In this document: piece by piece, positions 32,491 to 41,829 of the stretch
Numbering within the stretch: position 1 is the stretch's first letter
Layout: each line of letters begins with the position of its first letter
NCBI RefSeq assembly: GCF_000426845.1
Contig: NZ_AUGD01000001.1
Span: 892,001 to 956,000, forward strand
Source of the DNA: Bradyrhizobium sp. in8p8
GTDB lineage: Bacteria > Pseudomonadota > Alphaproteobacteria > Rhizobiales > Xanthobacteraceae
Direction: 5' to 3'
DNA length: 64,000 nt
The notes under the pieces: generated by a model
What the model was told of the DNA's origin: nothing
Seen by the model: the letters and a program-made list of their open reading frames with translations, nothing else
Database searches by the model: none
Translations under genes and position numbers: made by a program

Positions 32491-33528
32491 ATGATCTTCC
32501 GCCAACTCTTCGACAGCGTTTCGGGCACCTACAGCTACCTGTTGGCCAGCCGCCACGGCGGCGAGGCGCTCATCCTCGATCCCGTTCTGGAGAAGGTCGA
32601 CCGCTACTGCCAATTGCTGCGCGAGCTCGACCTCAAGCTGGTGAAGGCGGTGGACACCCATCTGCATGCCGACCACGTCACCGGGCTTGGCGAGTTGCGC
32701 GACCGAACCCATTGCATGACCGTGATGGGCGATCAGACCAAGGCCGACGTGGTGGCGATGCGGGTTGCCGACGGCGACAAGGTGACGATCGAGGGCCTGT
32801 CGCTCGACGTGATGTACACGCCGGGCCATACCGACGATTCCTACTCCTACCTGATGGGCGACCGCGTCTTCACCGGCGACACGCTGCTGATCCGCGGCAC
32901 CGGCCGCACCGATTTCCAGAACGGCTCGGCGCGCGCGCAATATGACTCGATCTTCAACCGCCTCTTGAAGCTGCCGGACGAGACGATGGTGTTTCCGGCA
33001 CACGACTACAAGGGCGACACCGTCTCCACCATCGGCGAGGAGAAGCGCTACAATCCGCGGCTGCAGGTGCGCTCGGTCGACGAATATATCGAGCTGATGG
33101 CGAACCTGAAGCTGCCCAATCCCAAGATGATGGACGTGGCGGTGCCCGCCAACATGCATGTCGGTCTGCATCAGGAAGAACTCGAGAAGGAAGGGCGCGC
33201 GCTCAGCGCAACCGAGGCGATCCGCATCCTCGGCCGGCCCGACATCCTGCTGGTGGACTTGCGCGAAACCAACGAGCGGCTGAAGCACGGCATGCTCGAA
33301 GGCGCACTGCACACGCCCTATCCCTCAGTCGAGGAGAGCCTCAAGCCCGGCGGCATGCTGCGCGAGGTCGCCGCCGCTACCGGCCGCCGCGTCGTCTTCT
33401 TCTGCGCCTTCGGCGAACGCTCGGCAATGGCGGTGGCGGCTGCAAAGGAGGCAGGGCTTCTCAACACCGCCCATATCGCCGGCGGCATCGACGCCTGGAA
33501 GAAGGCCGGCGGACCGGTGTTGCACTGA
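32491..33528 (+). CDS. Persulfide dioxygenase-rhodanese fusion (ETHE1/Blh type)
   Basis: This 345-residue two-domain protein starts at 32491. The N-terminal metallo-beta-lactamase fold has THLHADH (H57, H59, D61, H62), H113, D130 and H171. The set matches mono-iron persulfide dioxygenases, which oxidise glutathione persulfide to sulfite. The C-terminal rhodanese domain (about 250-345) has the active cysteine C305 in FFCAFGERS. Its place just after the sox operon suggests a linked route for sulfane sulfur or sulfide detoxification in the cytoplasm. Confidence 0.9.
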   Translation: MIFRQLFDSVSGTYSYLLASRHGGEALILDPVLEKVDRYCQLLRELDLKLVKAVDTHLHADHVTGLGELRDRTHCMTVMGDQTKADVVAMRVADGDKVTIEGLSLDVMYTPGHTDDSYSYLMGDRVFTGDTLLIRGTGRTDFQNGSARAQYDSIFNRLLKLPDETMVFPAHDYKGDTVSTIGEEKRYNPRLQVRSVDEYIELMANLKLPNPKMMDVAVPANMHVGLHQEELEKEGRALSATEAIRILGRPDILLVDLRETNERLKHGMLEGALHTPYPSVEESLKPGGMLREVAAATGRRVVFFCAFGERSAMAVAAAKEAGLLNTAHIAGGIDAWKKAGGPVLH

Positions 33529-33599
33529 CTTGCGATAGGTCAGGACCTGCACATATGTTCCGGATAGGAGCGGATGCAGCATCACCATCCGGAAAAACC

Positions 33600-33779
33600 A
33601 TGGCCATTGGCAAGCTGAGCGAGCCGCCCAAATTCGTCGACGACAAGACCGCCGAGAAGCAGCAGGCGGACAACAATCCGAAGGTGCCACCGCCGGCCCT
33701 CGATGACGACGATTACGAGGATGGCGACATCGCAACGCCGAAACGCGATCGATACGGCCCCGATGACGAGCCGTTGTGA
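33600..33779 (+). CDS. Small acidic hypothetical protein
   Basis: This frame of 59 residues (ATG at 33600; another in-frame ATG at 33555) encodes MAIGKLSEPP, then a hydrophilic, proline- and Asp/Glu-rich tail (PALDDDDYEDGDIAT). There is no signal peptide or known domain. It is likely intrinsically disordered. Codon use fits the surrounding genes. It stands alone between the dioxygenase and an MFS gene. Confidence that it is a real gene is moderate. Confidence 0.5.
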   Translation: MAIGKLSEPPKFVDDKTAEKQQADNNPKVPPPALDDDDYEDGDIATPKRDRYGPDDEPL

Positions 33780-33923
33780 GGGTCTACGCCGGCACCCCGC
33801 GCTTTGCTGTCGTCCCCTGCCCTCGCTACCTGCCCTCGCTACCTGCCATGCGCCTGCGTTCATGGACAAATAACCGCTCTCCCCGATAGTTTGCGCCTCC
33901 ATCGGGAGTGAAACGGAACTGCA

Positions 33924-35126
33924 ATGGTCGACGTTCTCGCCGCACCGCAGCAAGGCAAGGCGGACAGCGCACTGCGTACGCTGACGGGAATCTCGATCGC
34001 GCATTGGGTCAGCCATTTCCATCTGCTGGTGCTCCCGATGCTGTTCCCGTTCCTCAAGGGCCAGCTCGGGGTCGGCTATATCGAGCTCGGCTTAGCGCTC
34101 ACCGTGTTCGCGGTGGTATCGGGGTTGACCCAGGCGCCGACCGGCTATCTCGTCGACCATTTTGGCGCGCGGCGCATTCTCTTGGCCGGGCTTGCGCTCG
34201 GCGGCGCCGCGCTGATCCTGCTCGGCCTGCATCTCAGCTACGCCTCGCTGATCGCGTGCGCAGTGCTGCTCGGCCTCGCCAACAGCGTCTATCATCCCGC
34301 CGACTATGCGATCCTGGCCGAGCACATGGACGAGGCGCGAATGGGCCGCGCCTTCTCGATCCATACCTTTGCCGGCTTTCTCGGCGGCGCCGTCGCACCG
34401 GCGATCGTGGCCGCGCTCGTCACGCTGTCCGGCGGCACCGGCGCACTGATCGCCTCCGGCGCGATCGGCATTGCGGTGGCGCTGCTGCTGATCGTCGTGA
34501 ACATTCCCGATGCCGGTGCGCACAAGAAGAAGCCCGGCAGCGAGAGCGCGCCAAAGCAGGCCGTCATCACGCCGGTGCTTATCACGCTGACTGCGCTGTT
34601 CATGCTGCTGAGCCTGTCGGTCGCCGGCATCAACAATTTCGGCGTGGTGGCGCTGATGAGCGGCTACGGCGCCTCCTACTCCGCCGCCAACATCGCGCTG
34701 ACGGCTTTCCTTGGCGCCAGCGCCATTGGGGTGCTCGCAGGCGGCTTCCTCGCCGACCGGACCGAGCGTCACGGCCAGGTCGCCGCGGCCTGCTTTGCCG
34801 CCAATGCCGCGATCGTGCTGCTGATCGCGCTGGTCACGCTGCCGGGCTGGGCTCTGACCGCCGCAATGACGGCGGCGGGCTTCCTCTCCGGCGTCATCGC
34901 CCCTTCGCGCGACATGCTGGTGCGCAACGCAGCGCCCGCCGGCGCTGCAGGACGGGCCTTCGGCATCGTCTCCACCGGCTTCAATCTCGGCGGCATCGTC
35001 AGTCCGCTGCTGTTCGGCTGGATCATGGACCAGAATGCACCGCACTGGGTGTTCGGCGCGTCCGTGATCTTCATGCTGGCGACGGTGCTGCTGTCGCCGT
35101 TCACGGAACGGAAGCGGCAAGGGTAA
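33924..35126 (+). CDS. MFS transporter, Fsr-like (fosmidomycin-resistance family type)
   Basis: This 400-residue carrier has twelve predicted spans and starts MVDVLAAPQQ. Its HWVSHFHLLVLPMLFPFLK near residue 27 and SVYHPADYAILAEHM near residue 118 match Fsr-type MFS exporters. A charged cytoplasmic loop (AHKKKPGSESAPKQ) separates the two halves. The substrate is unknown. It is followed by the amidohydrolase gene on the same strand, about 185 bases away. Confidence 0.85.
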   Translation: MVDVLAAPQQGKADSALRTLTGISIAHWVSHFHLLVLPMLFPFLKGQLGVGYIELGLALTVFAVVSGLTQAPTGYLVDHFGARRILLAGLALGGAALILLGLHLSYASLIACAVLLGLANSVYHPADYAILAEHMDEARMGRAFSIHTFAGFLGGAVAPAIVAALVTLSGGTGALIASGAIGIAVALLLIVVNIPDAGAHKKKPGSESAPKQAVITPVLITLTALFMLLSLSVAGINNFGVVALMSGYGASYSAANIALTAFLGASAIGVLAGGFLADRTERHGQVAAACFAANAAIVLLIALVTLPGWALTAAMTAAGFLSGVIAPSRDMLVRNAAPAGAAGRAFGIVSTGFNLGGIVSPLLFGWIMDQNAPHWVFGASVIFMLATVLLSPFTERKRQG

Positions 35127-35311
35127 CCAGGAGCTGAGCTGTCGTCGCCGCGCAGGGACCCATAACGACAGGGAGTAGTGGCGCGCGAAGCCGATCTCTC
35201 CGAGTCTTCACCAAACTTCGCCCCTCGTTTGCGGGGCTCGGATCGGTGTGCGCTTTGACGCGCTTGTCCGGGACGACAAAATAAACAACACAACAAGACG
35301 GGAAGAAACAC

Positions 35312-37030
35312 ATGAGCACCACCCCTGATCTCGTGATCCGCGGCGGCAATGTCGCGGACGGAAGTGGCGGAGAGCTGTTCGAGGCCGACGTTGCGATCAC
35401 CGGCGGGAAGATAAGCGAGGTCGGCAAGGTCTCCGCGAGGGGCCGCGAAGAGATCGACGCGCGCGGCAAGCTCGTCACGCCGGGCTTCGTCGACGTGCAC
35501 ACGCATTATGACGGCCAGGTCACCTGGAGCCAGGACATCACGCCGTCGTCGCAGAACGGCGTCACCACTGCAATCATGGGCAATTGCGGCGTCGGCTTTG
35601 CCCCGTGCAAGCCCGATGATCACACCCGCCTGATCCAGCTCATGGAGGGCGTCGAGGATATTCCGGAGCCGGTGCTGAGCGCCGGCATTCCCTGGGCCTG
35701 GGAAAGCTTTCCCGATTACATGGACTGGCTCGCCAAGCGCGATTTCGACATCGATGTCGGCGCACAGCTGCCGCATGCGGCGCTGCGCGTCTATGTCATG
35801 GGCGAGCGCGGCGCCCGCCGCGATCCATCGACCGCCGAGGACAATGCGACGATGGCAAAGCTCGCGGGCGAGGCGGTGCGCTCCGGCGCGCTCGGCTTCT
35901 CGACCTCGCGCACGCTCAACCATCGGACCTCGACCGGCGACTTCACGCCGACCCTGAAGGCGGGCGAAGACGAGCTCACGGCCATCGCCGGCGCGATGCA
36001 TCGCGAGGGCCGCAGCGTGCTGCAGTTCGTGCTGGACCTCTCGACCATCCACGAGGACCTGCCGATGATGCTGAGGGTGGCCGATAGCACGAACTGCCCG
36101 ATCTCCTTCTCGATCACGCAGAACGACAAGGCGCCGCAGCGTTGGCGCCAGACCCTGGACGAGATCAATGCGGCGGCGCGGCGCGGCCTCTCCGTCACGG
36201 CACAGATCGCGGCGCGTCCCGTCGGCCTCCTGCTCGGGCTCGAGCTGTCGCGCAATCCGTTCCAGACCCATCCGAGCTACAGGGCGATCGCGCATCTGCC
36301 GCTGCAGGAACGATTGGCGCTGCTGCGTCAGAGCGACGTACGCAAGGCGATCCTGAGCGAGACGGCAACGGCGACCGACGATCCGCTGTTCTTCCGTCCC
36401 AACTACGACAAGATGTTCCTGCTCGGTGATCCCCCCGATTACGAGCAGCCGCCGGAGAACGCGCTGGGGCCGCAAGCGCGCAGGCAAGGCCGTCAGCCGG
36501 AGGAGCTCGCCTATGACGCCATGCTGTCGGACGAGGGCCGCGGCATGCTCTACGTGCCTTTCCTGAACTATTCCGACGGCAATCTCGATGCGACGCGCGA
36601 GATGCTGCTCGATCCTCGGTCCGTGCCGGGCCTCTCGGATGGCGGCGCACATTGCGGCATCATCTGCGATGCCAGCTTCCCGACTTATCTGCTGACCCAC
36701 TGGACGCGCGACCGCAAGCGCGGCGAGAAGCTCACGATCCCGTTCGTGGTGGCGGCGCAGTCACGCAAGACCGCGCTCTCGGTAGGCCTGACGGACCGCG
36801 GGCTTATCGCTCCGGGCTACAAGGCCGACGTCAACGTGATCGATTACGACCGCCTGCATCTGCATCCGCCCAAGGTGCATTACGACCTGCCTGTCGGCGG
36901 ACGGCGGCTGTTGCAGGATGTCGACGGCTATGAGGCGACCATCGTCTCGGGCGTGGTGACGCGGCGGCACGGCGAGGCCACGGGACGGCGGCCGGGCAAG
37001 CTGATTCGTGGCGCGCAGGGAGTGAATTAG
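35312..37030 (+). CDS. D-aminoacylase-type N-acyl amidohydrolase
   Basis: This 572-residue protein opens with the beta-sandwich strands of the amidohydrolase superfamily (PDLVIRGGNVADGSG). It then has FVDVHTHYDGQ (metal His pair), TTAIMGNCGVGFAPC, GALGFSTSRTL, a late SDGGAHCG and LIAPGYKADVNVID. This arrangement fits N-acyl-D-amino-acid deacylases and related dihydroorotase-like enzymes, which are cytoplasmic zinc hydrolases. The substrate remains unknown. The 5' region is A-rich and has GACGGGAAG before the start. Confidence 0.87.
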   Translation: MSTTPDLVIRGGNVADGSGGELFEADVAITGGKISEVGKVSARGREEIDARGKLVTPGFVDVHTHYDGQVTWSQDITPSSQNGVTTAIMGNCGVGFAPCKPDDHTRLIQLMEGVEDIPEPVLSAGIPWAWESFPDYMDWLAKRDFDIDVGAQLPHAALRVYVMGERGARRDPSTAEDNATMAKLAGEAVRSGALGFSTSRTLNHRTSTGDFTPTLKAGEDELTAIAGAMHREGRSVLQFVLDLSTIHEDLPMMLRVADSTNCPISFSITQNDKAPQRWRQTLDEINAAARRGLSVTAQIAARPVGLLLGLELSRNPFQTHPSYRAIAHLPLQERLALLRQSDVRKAILSETATATDDPLFFRPNYDKMFLLGDPPDYEQPPENALGPQARRQGRQPEELAYDAMLSDEGRGMLYVPFLNYSDGNLDATREMLLDPRSVPGLSDGGAHCGIICDASFPTYLLTHWTRDRKRGEKLTIPFVVAAQSRKTALSVGLTDRGLIAPGYKADVNVIDYDRLHLHPPKVHYDLPVGGRRLLQDVDGYEATIVSGVVTRRHGEATGRRPGKLIRGAQGVN

Positions 37031-37134
37031 CGAGGCTGCCTGCTGGCCCTTCCCTGGAAGGCATGGCACTCGCATATGAGCTTTCGGAAGAGGCTGAGCG
37101 AGCGCCGCGTCCGCTGACACTGCTGAGCACGTGG

Positions 37135-37180
37135 TCCTCATCCTGAGGGTCCGCCGGAGGCGGGCGTCGCGAGGGATGGC
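37135..37180. repeat. Single arm of the CCTCATCCTGAGG repeat
   Basis: GTCCTCATCCTGAGGGTCCG followed by CCGGAGGCGGGCGTCGCGAG matches the right arm of the element at 4640-4683. No left arm is recognisable here. The rest of the 216-base intergenic stretch shows nothing else. Confidence 0.6.
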
Positions 37181-37246
37181 CGCAGGCGACCTTCCCGCCG
37201 CGTTTCCCCGTGTGTGCTATCGCACCTTCCCCTGGAGCGGAGCATC

Positions 37247-38572
37247 CTAAGTCGGCGAGATAGCACCTTTCAGCGCCGCCCTTTGCGCCGACGCACCACG
37301 CGTCAGTCTCGTCTTTTCCGTGTTCGGCCAGAGCAGCACCAGACCGATGACGCCGGAGGCCATCATGACCGCCGCATTGATCGTGAAGCCGGTCAAGTAG
37401 CCGTCGAGCATGCTGCCTGCGCGCTGGATCACGGTGCCCATCACGCTGGGCGCGATGATGCCCGAGAGCGTGTAGAGCGCCCCGTAGATCGCGATCACGG
37501 CGCCGCGCTGCGAGGCCGGGGTGAACTCGCCGAGCATCGGCGGGCAGACCACGTAGATCGCGCCGCACAGGCCGGAGCCGACGACGAGCAACGCGATCTG
37601 CAGGCCGGCGCCCTGCACATGCGGCATCATGCCGAGGATCAGGCCGCCGATGATCAGCGGCACCGAGCCGAGCACGCCGCGCGAGATGCGCGTGGTGTAA
37701 CCGCGGGCCATCATCACTTGCGAGATCCAGCCGGTGAGCATGACGATGGTGGCACCGAACACCCAGGGCAGGACCGAGATGAAGCCCGCCTGACTCTGCG
37801 AGAAGCCGAGCCCCTTGACGATAAAGGGCGTGAACCAGGTGAGCCCGAGCGACAGCGCCCAATAGGCGCCAAAGGTTGCAAACACGCAGCCGAGGAAGGT
37901 GCGCGAGGTCAGAAGCTGCACATACGGGATCTTCGGCTCGGTGACGGCGAGGACCTCCGTGTCCTCGAGCGGTCCCTCCTTGCCGAGGGCGAGCCAGGCC
38001 GCGACCCAGATCAGGCCGACGACCCCAAGCGCGCCGAAGGCGTAGTGCCAGGAATGGTTGACGATGATCCAATTCAGCGCCGGCACCGCCAGGATCACGC
38101 CGAAGGCGGAGCCCTGCGACAGGATCGCGGTCGGCAGCGTACGCTTCTCGTCGGGGAACCATTTGTAGATGGCGTGGGCGGCGACCGAGAAGGCCGGACC
38201 TTCGCCGGCGCCCAGCACGATGCGGCAGATCAAAAGCGTGGTGAAGGAGACGGTGCCGACCATCGGGAACTGCGCCAGCGCCCAGATCACCGCCATCACC
38301 AGCAGGACCCAGCGCGTCGGCACCTTGTTGACGACGAAGCCGACCACGATGGCCGAGATCGAGAACAGGAAGAAGAAGGAGGAGCCCAGCAGGCCGAATT
38401 GCTCTGCGCTGAGCTTCATGTCGGTCATGATCGGCACGCCGGCGAGACCGACGACGATCTTGTCGGCGAAGTTCACCACCATGAAGAGGAACAGGAGAAA
38501 GGTGATGGTCCAGGCGCCTCTTGGCGTCCTCGCCGACTTGCCCGCCACCGCCGACGTTCCCTGAGCGCTCAT
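37247..38572 (-). CDS. MFS transporter, anion:cation symporter type
   Basis: The start at 38572 (MSAQGTSAVAGKS) has GGGGAG six bases upstream; the open frame extends further upstream but crosses a divergent gene. The 441-residue product has twelve predicted spans, with FLLFLFMVVNFADKIVVG as TM1 and CRIVLGAGEGPAFSVAAHAI as loop and TM4, followed by WFPDEKRT. These are hallmarks of the ACS family, which imports organic acids such as glucarate, phthalate or tartrate. The substrate cannot be fixed. Confidence 0.88.
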   Translation of the reverse strand: MSAQGTSAVAGKSARTPRGAWTITFLLFLFMVVNFADKIVVGLAGVPIMTDMKLSAEQFGLLGSSFFFLFSISAIVVGFVVNKVPTRWVLLVMAVIWALAQFPMVGTVSFTTLLICRIVLGAGEGPAFSVAAHAIYKWFPDEKRTLPTAILSQGSAFGVILAVPALNWIIVNHSWHYAFGALGVVGLIWVAAWLALGKEGPLEDTEVLAVTEPKIPYVQLLTSRTFLGCVFATFGAYWALSLGLTWFTPFIVKGLGFSQSQAGFISVLPWVFGATIVMLTGWISQVMMARGYTTRISRGVLGSVPLIIGGLILGMMPHVQGAGLQIALLVVGSGLCGAIYVVCPPMLGEFTPASQRGAVIAIYGALYTLSGIIAPSVMGTVIQRAGSMLDGYLTGFTINAAVMMASGVIGLVLLWPNTEKTRLTRGASAQRAALKGAISPT

Positions 38573-38716
38573 GATTCTCCCCGAATGGTTTTTCGGCACT
38601 TTTTTGATTTGGCCGCCTTGAAAGCTAACAACGGCTCCACAACCAACGCAACCCGGCATTTCCGCAGCAGGTGTGCTACGCAGCAATTCCGTCAATTCCG
38701 TCTGGCGCCATTCATC

Positions 38717-39370
38717 GTGCTGAGCATCCGAAATCTCTCCAAGACCTTCTCCTCCGCCGGCGAGCCGGTCCACGTGCTGCGCGGCGTCGATCTCGATCTC
38801 AGGCACGGCGAGCGCGTCGCGCTGACCGGCGAGTCCGGCAGCGGCAAGAGCACATTGTTGCACCTGATCGCGGGGCTCGATGCCGCCGATGGCGGCACGA
38901 TCAGGCTGGAGGAAATCGAAGTCACCAGGCTGTCGGATGCGGGGCGTGCCAGCCTGCGGCGCGACCGCATCGGGCTGGTCTTTCAGCAATTCAATCTCAT
39001 CCCGAGCCTCTCGGTGGCGGACAATCTCGCCTTCCAGGCCCGGATCGCGGGCCGGCACGATGCGGCCTGGACAAAAGAGCTCGTCGAGCGACTCGGGCTC
39101 GGCAGCCTGCTCAAACGTTATCCAGAACAAATATCAGGCGGCCAGCAACAGCGGGTCGCGATCGGCCGGGCGCTGGCGACAAAGCCTTCGCTGCTGCTGG
39201 CGGACGAGCCGACCGGCAATCTGGACGAAACCACCGCCGAGGACGTGCTGGCGCTGACGCGCGACCTCGTCGCGCGCACCGGCTGCGGCTTCCTGATGGT
39301 GACGCACAGCCTGCATCTGGCTGCCACCCTCGACCGTCACCTCACCTTGCATGCCGGACGTATCGCATGA
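38717..39370 (+). CDS. ABC transporter ATP-binding protein, LolD/MacB type
   Basis: The frame is open further upstream. The GTG at 38717 (VLSIRNLSKTF) fits the start of the ATPase domain, giving 217 residues. It has Walker A GESGSGKST, Q-loop VFQQFNLIPSLSV, signature ISGGQQQRVAIGRAL, Walker B LLLADEPTGNLD and H-loop VTHS. The following gene is an FtsX-type permease overlapping by four bases. Together they form a mechanotransmission-type ABC pump, not a solute importer. Confidence 0.88.
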   Translation: MLSIRNLSKTFSSAGEPVHVLRGVDLDLRHGERVALTGESGSGKSTLLHLIAGLDAADGGTIRLEEIEVTRLSDAGRASLRRDRIGLVFQQFNLIPSLSVADNLAFQARIAGRHDAAWTKELVERLGLGSLLKRYPEQISGGQQQRVAIGRALATKPSLLLADEPTGNLDETTAEDVLALTRDLVARTGCGFLMVTHSLHLAATLDRHLTLHAGRIA

Positions 39371-41829
39371 GACGCGCGCTGTGGATCCTCGCCGTGCTGC
39401 TCAGCCATTGGCGGCGCCACAAGATGCAGTTCGCCACGCTGCTGGTCGGACTGATCGCAGCGACGGCGCTGTGGAGCGGCGTGCAGGCGATCAACCAGCA
39501 AGCCCGCAATGCCTATGACCGCGCTGCGGCGACGTTCGGCGGCGCCCGCACGGCGATGCTGGTCGCGCCCAATGCGGCGACTTTTCCGCAGGAGCTGTTC
39601 GTCAAACTCCGCCGGGCGGGCTGGCCGGTGTCACCGGCGCTGGAGGGACGGGTGCAGATCAACGGACGCTCGCTCCGGCTGCTCGGCATTGAGCCGGTGA
39701 CATTGCCGACTGATGTCGGCAACGCGCCGCGCCTTGGCGCTGCGGATCTGAGCAGCTTCGTTGCCGCGCCGGGCCAGACGCTACTGGCACGGGAGACGCT
39801 GAGCGGCCTGGGGGAGTCGGAAGGCGCGGCGCCGGCGATCAGCAACGGCGCAAAACTGCCACCGCTGCGCGTGCTGCCGCAGCTCGTGCCGGACGTACTG
39901 GTGGTCGATATCGGCGTGGCGCAGCGCCTTCTCAACAAGCCGGGCCAAGTGTCGCGGCTGCTGATCGGTAAGCCCAGGGGCAAACCGGCGCCGCTGGCCA
40001 GCGTCGTCGGCGATCAACTGCAGCGGGTCGAGCCGGATGCCGAAACGGAGCTTGAGCGCCTCACCGACAGCTTTCATCTCAACCTGACTGCATTCGGCCT
40101 GTTGTCTTTCTTCGTCGGCCTCTTCATCGTCAACTCGGCGGTCGGCCTCGCTTTCGAGCAGCGGCTGCCGATGCTGCGGACGCTGCGGGCCTGCGGTGCC
40201 TCGGCGCGGCTGGTCAACACCGTCCTGGTGATCGAGCTGGTCGCGCTGGCGCTGGTCGCCGGACTGATCGGGCTTGCATGCGGCTATTTCATCGCTGCGG
40301 CGCTCCTGCCGGACGTCGCGGCGTCGTTGCGCGGGCTCTATGGCGCGCAGATCCCGGGGCAGCTCACGTTGCGCCCCGAATGGTGGCTTGCCGGGATCGG
40401 CATCAGCGTCGCGGGCGCACTGGTGGCGGCCGCGACGAGCCTGATCAAGGCCATCAGGATGCCGGTGCTGGCGACCGCGCAGCCGCGCGCCTGGCAGCAG
40501 CGGCAGCGGCGCTGGCTGCTGCTGCAGAGCCTCGCCGCCTGCGCCGTATTCGCCGTTGCGCTGCTGCTCCTCCACTACGGACAATCGCTGATCGCAGGGT
40601 TCGGCGTACTGGCCGCGCTGATGCTGGGCGCGGCGCTGATCCTGCCGGCCTTCCTCGAGATCATCCTGCTCGCCGGCCAGCGCGCCGCGCGAGGGCCGCT
40701 CGCGCTGTGGTTCTGGGCGGACAGCCGGCAGCAGCTCTCCGGCCTTTCGCTCGCGCTGATGGCGCTGCTGCTCGCGCTCGCCGTCAATGTCGGGGTGTCC
40801 ACCATGGTGGAAACTTTCAGCCGTACCTTCATCGGCTGGCTCGAGGGGCGGCTCGCCGCCGACGTCTACATCAGCGCGTCCGACAATGCGCAAGGCACCG
40901 CGATTCGAAACTGGCTGAAGGAGCGCGGCGACGTTCAGGCGGTCCTCTCGGGCGGACGCGCCGAGACGCAGATCCGGGGCCAATCGGTCGAAGTGCTGGG
41001 CCTGCCCGATCACGCGCTCTATCGCGAGCGCTGGCCGCTGCTGGAGAGCGTGCCGCGCGCCTGGACCCGGCTGGTGCCGGGCAACGCCGCCTTCGTCAGC
41101 GAGCAATTGAGCCGCCAGCTGAATCTGCGGATCGGCGACGTGATCGAAGTGCCGGCGCCGGGCGGCGCCTGGGCGCTCGACGTCGTCGGCATCTATGCCG
41201 ACTACGGCAACCCAAAGGGGCAGCTCACGGTGAATGTCGCGGCGCTGATCCGGCAGTTTCCGCAGACGCCGCAGACGCGGATGGGCCTCGTCGTCGCGAA
41301 GGACCATATCCCTGGCCTGATCGCAGCCTTGCAGAAGCAGTTCGCGCTCGATGACCGCGGTGTCGCCGACCAGGCGACGGTGAAGGCGGAATCGATTCGC
41401 ATCTTCAACCGCACCTTCGCGGTAACCTCGGCGCTGAACGCCTTCACGCTCGGCGTTGCCGGCATTGCGCTTTTCACGAGCCTGCTCACGCTGGCCACCT
41501 CCCGTCTGCCGCAGCTCGCGCCGCTTTGGGCGATCGGCATCACGCGGCCGCGCCTTGCCGCGATCGAATTGACCAAGACGCTTTCGGTCGCACTCTTCAC
41601 GGCGCTGCTGGCCGTGCCGCTCGGCCTACTGGTGGCGTGGTGCCTGATCGCCATCGTCAATGTGAAGGCGTTCGGCTGGCGACTGCCGTTCCACGTGTTT
41701 CCGTTACAATTGATCGAGCTCGTCGCGGTGGCGTTGCTCGCTTCGCTGGTTGCGGCGCTGCTGCCGGTGGCGCGGCTGGCGCGAATGCGGCCGGCCAGCC
41801 TCGTCAAGGTGTTCGCCAATGAGCGCTGA
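39367..41829 (+). CDS. Large FtsX-family ABC permease
   Basis: This 820-residue protein starts ATG at 39367 on the stop of the ATPase gene. It has two FtsX modules. There is one TM near the N-terminus, a soluble periplasmic region to about residue 235 and three spans (about 238-350). A second periplasmic domain (about 480-670) and three C-terminal spans follow. This is the MacB/LolCE arrangement doubled in one chain. It should move a hydrophobic or lipid-like cargo, or pull substrates from the membrane. It is followed by an AttH-like gene, the same order as att operons. Confidence 0.85.
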   Translation: MRRALWILAVLLSHWRRHKMQFATLLVGLIAATALWSGVQAINQQARNAYDRAAATFGGARTAMLVAPNAATFPQELFVKLRRAGWPVSPALEGRVQINGRSLRLLGIEPVTLPTDVGNAPRLGAADLSSFVAAPGQTLLARETLSGLGESEGAAPAISNGAKLPPLRVLPQLVPDVLVVDIGVAQRLLNKPGQVSRLLIGKPRGKPAPLASVVGDQLQRVEPDAETELERLTDSFHLNLTAFGLLSFFVGLFIVNSAVGLAFEQRLPMLRTLRACGASARLVNTVLVIELVALALVAGLIGLACGYFIAAALLPDVAASLRGLYGAQIPGQLTLRPEWWLAGIGISVAGALVAAATSLIKAIRMPVLATAQPRAWQQRQRRWLLLQSLAACAVFAVALLLLHYGQSLIAGFGVLAALMLGAALILPAFLEIILLAGQRAARGPLALWFWADSRQQLSGLSLALMALLLALAVNVGVSTMVETFSRTFIGWLEGRLAADVYISASDNAQGTAIRNWLKERGDVQAVLSGGRAETQIRGQSVEVLGLPDHALYRERWPLLESVPRAWTRLVPGNAAFVSEQLSRQLNLRIGDVIEVPAPGGAWALDVVGIYADYGNPKGQLTVNVAALIRQFPQTPQTRMGLVVAKDHIPGLIAALQKQFALDDRGVADQATVKAESIRIFNRTFAVTSALNAFTLGVAGIALFTSLLTLATSRLPQLAPLWAIGITRPRLAAIELTKTLSVALFTALLAVPLGLLVAWCLIAIVNVKAFGWRLPFHVFPLQLIELVAVALLASLVAALLPVARLARMRPASLVKVFANER

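Noticed and set aside
38671..39366. Upstream extension of the FtsX permease frame over the ATPase gene
   Set aside because: This frame overlaps the complete ATPase gene; the ATG at 39367 with the ATGA overlap is the proper start.
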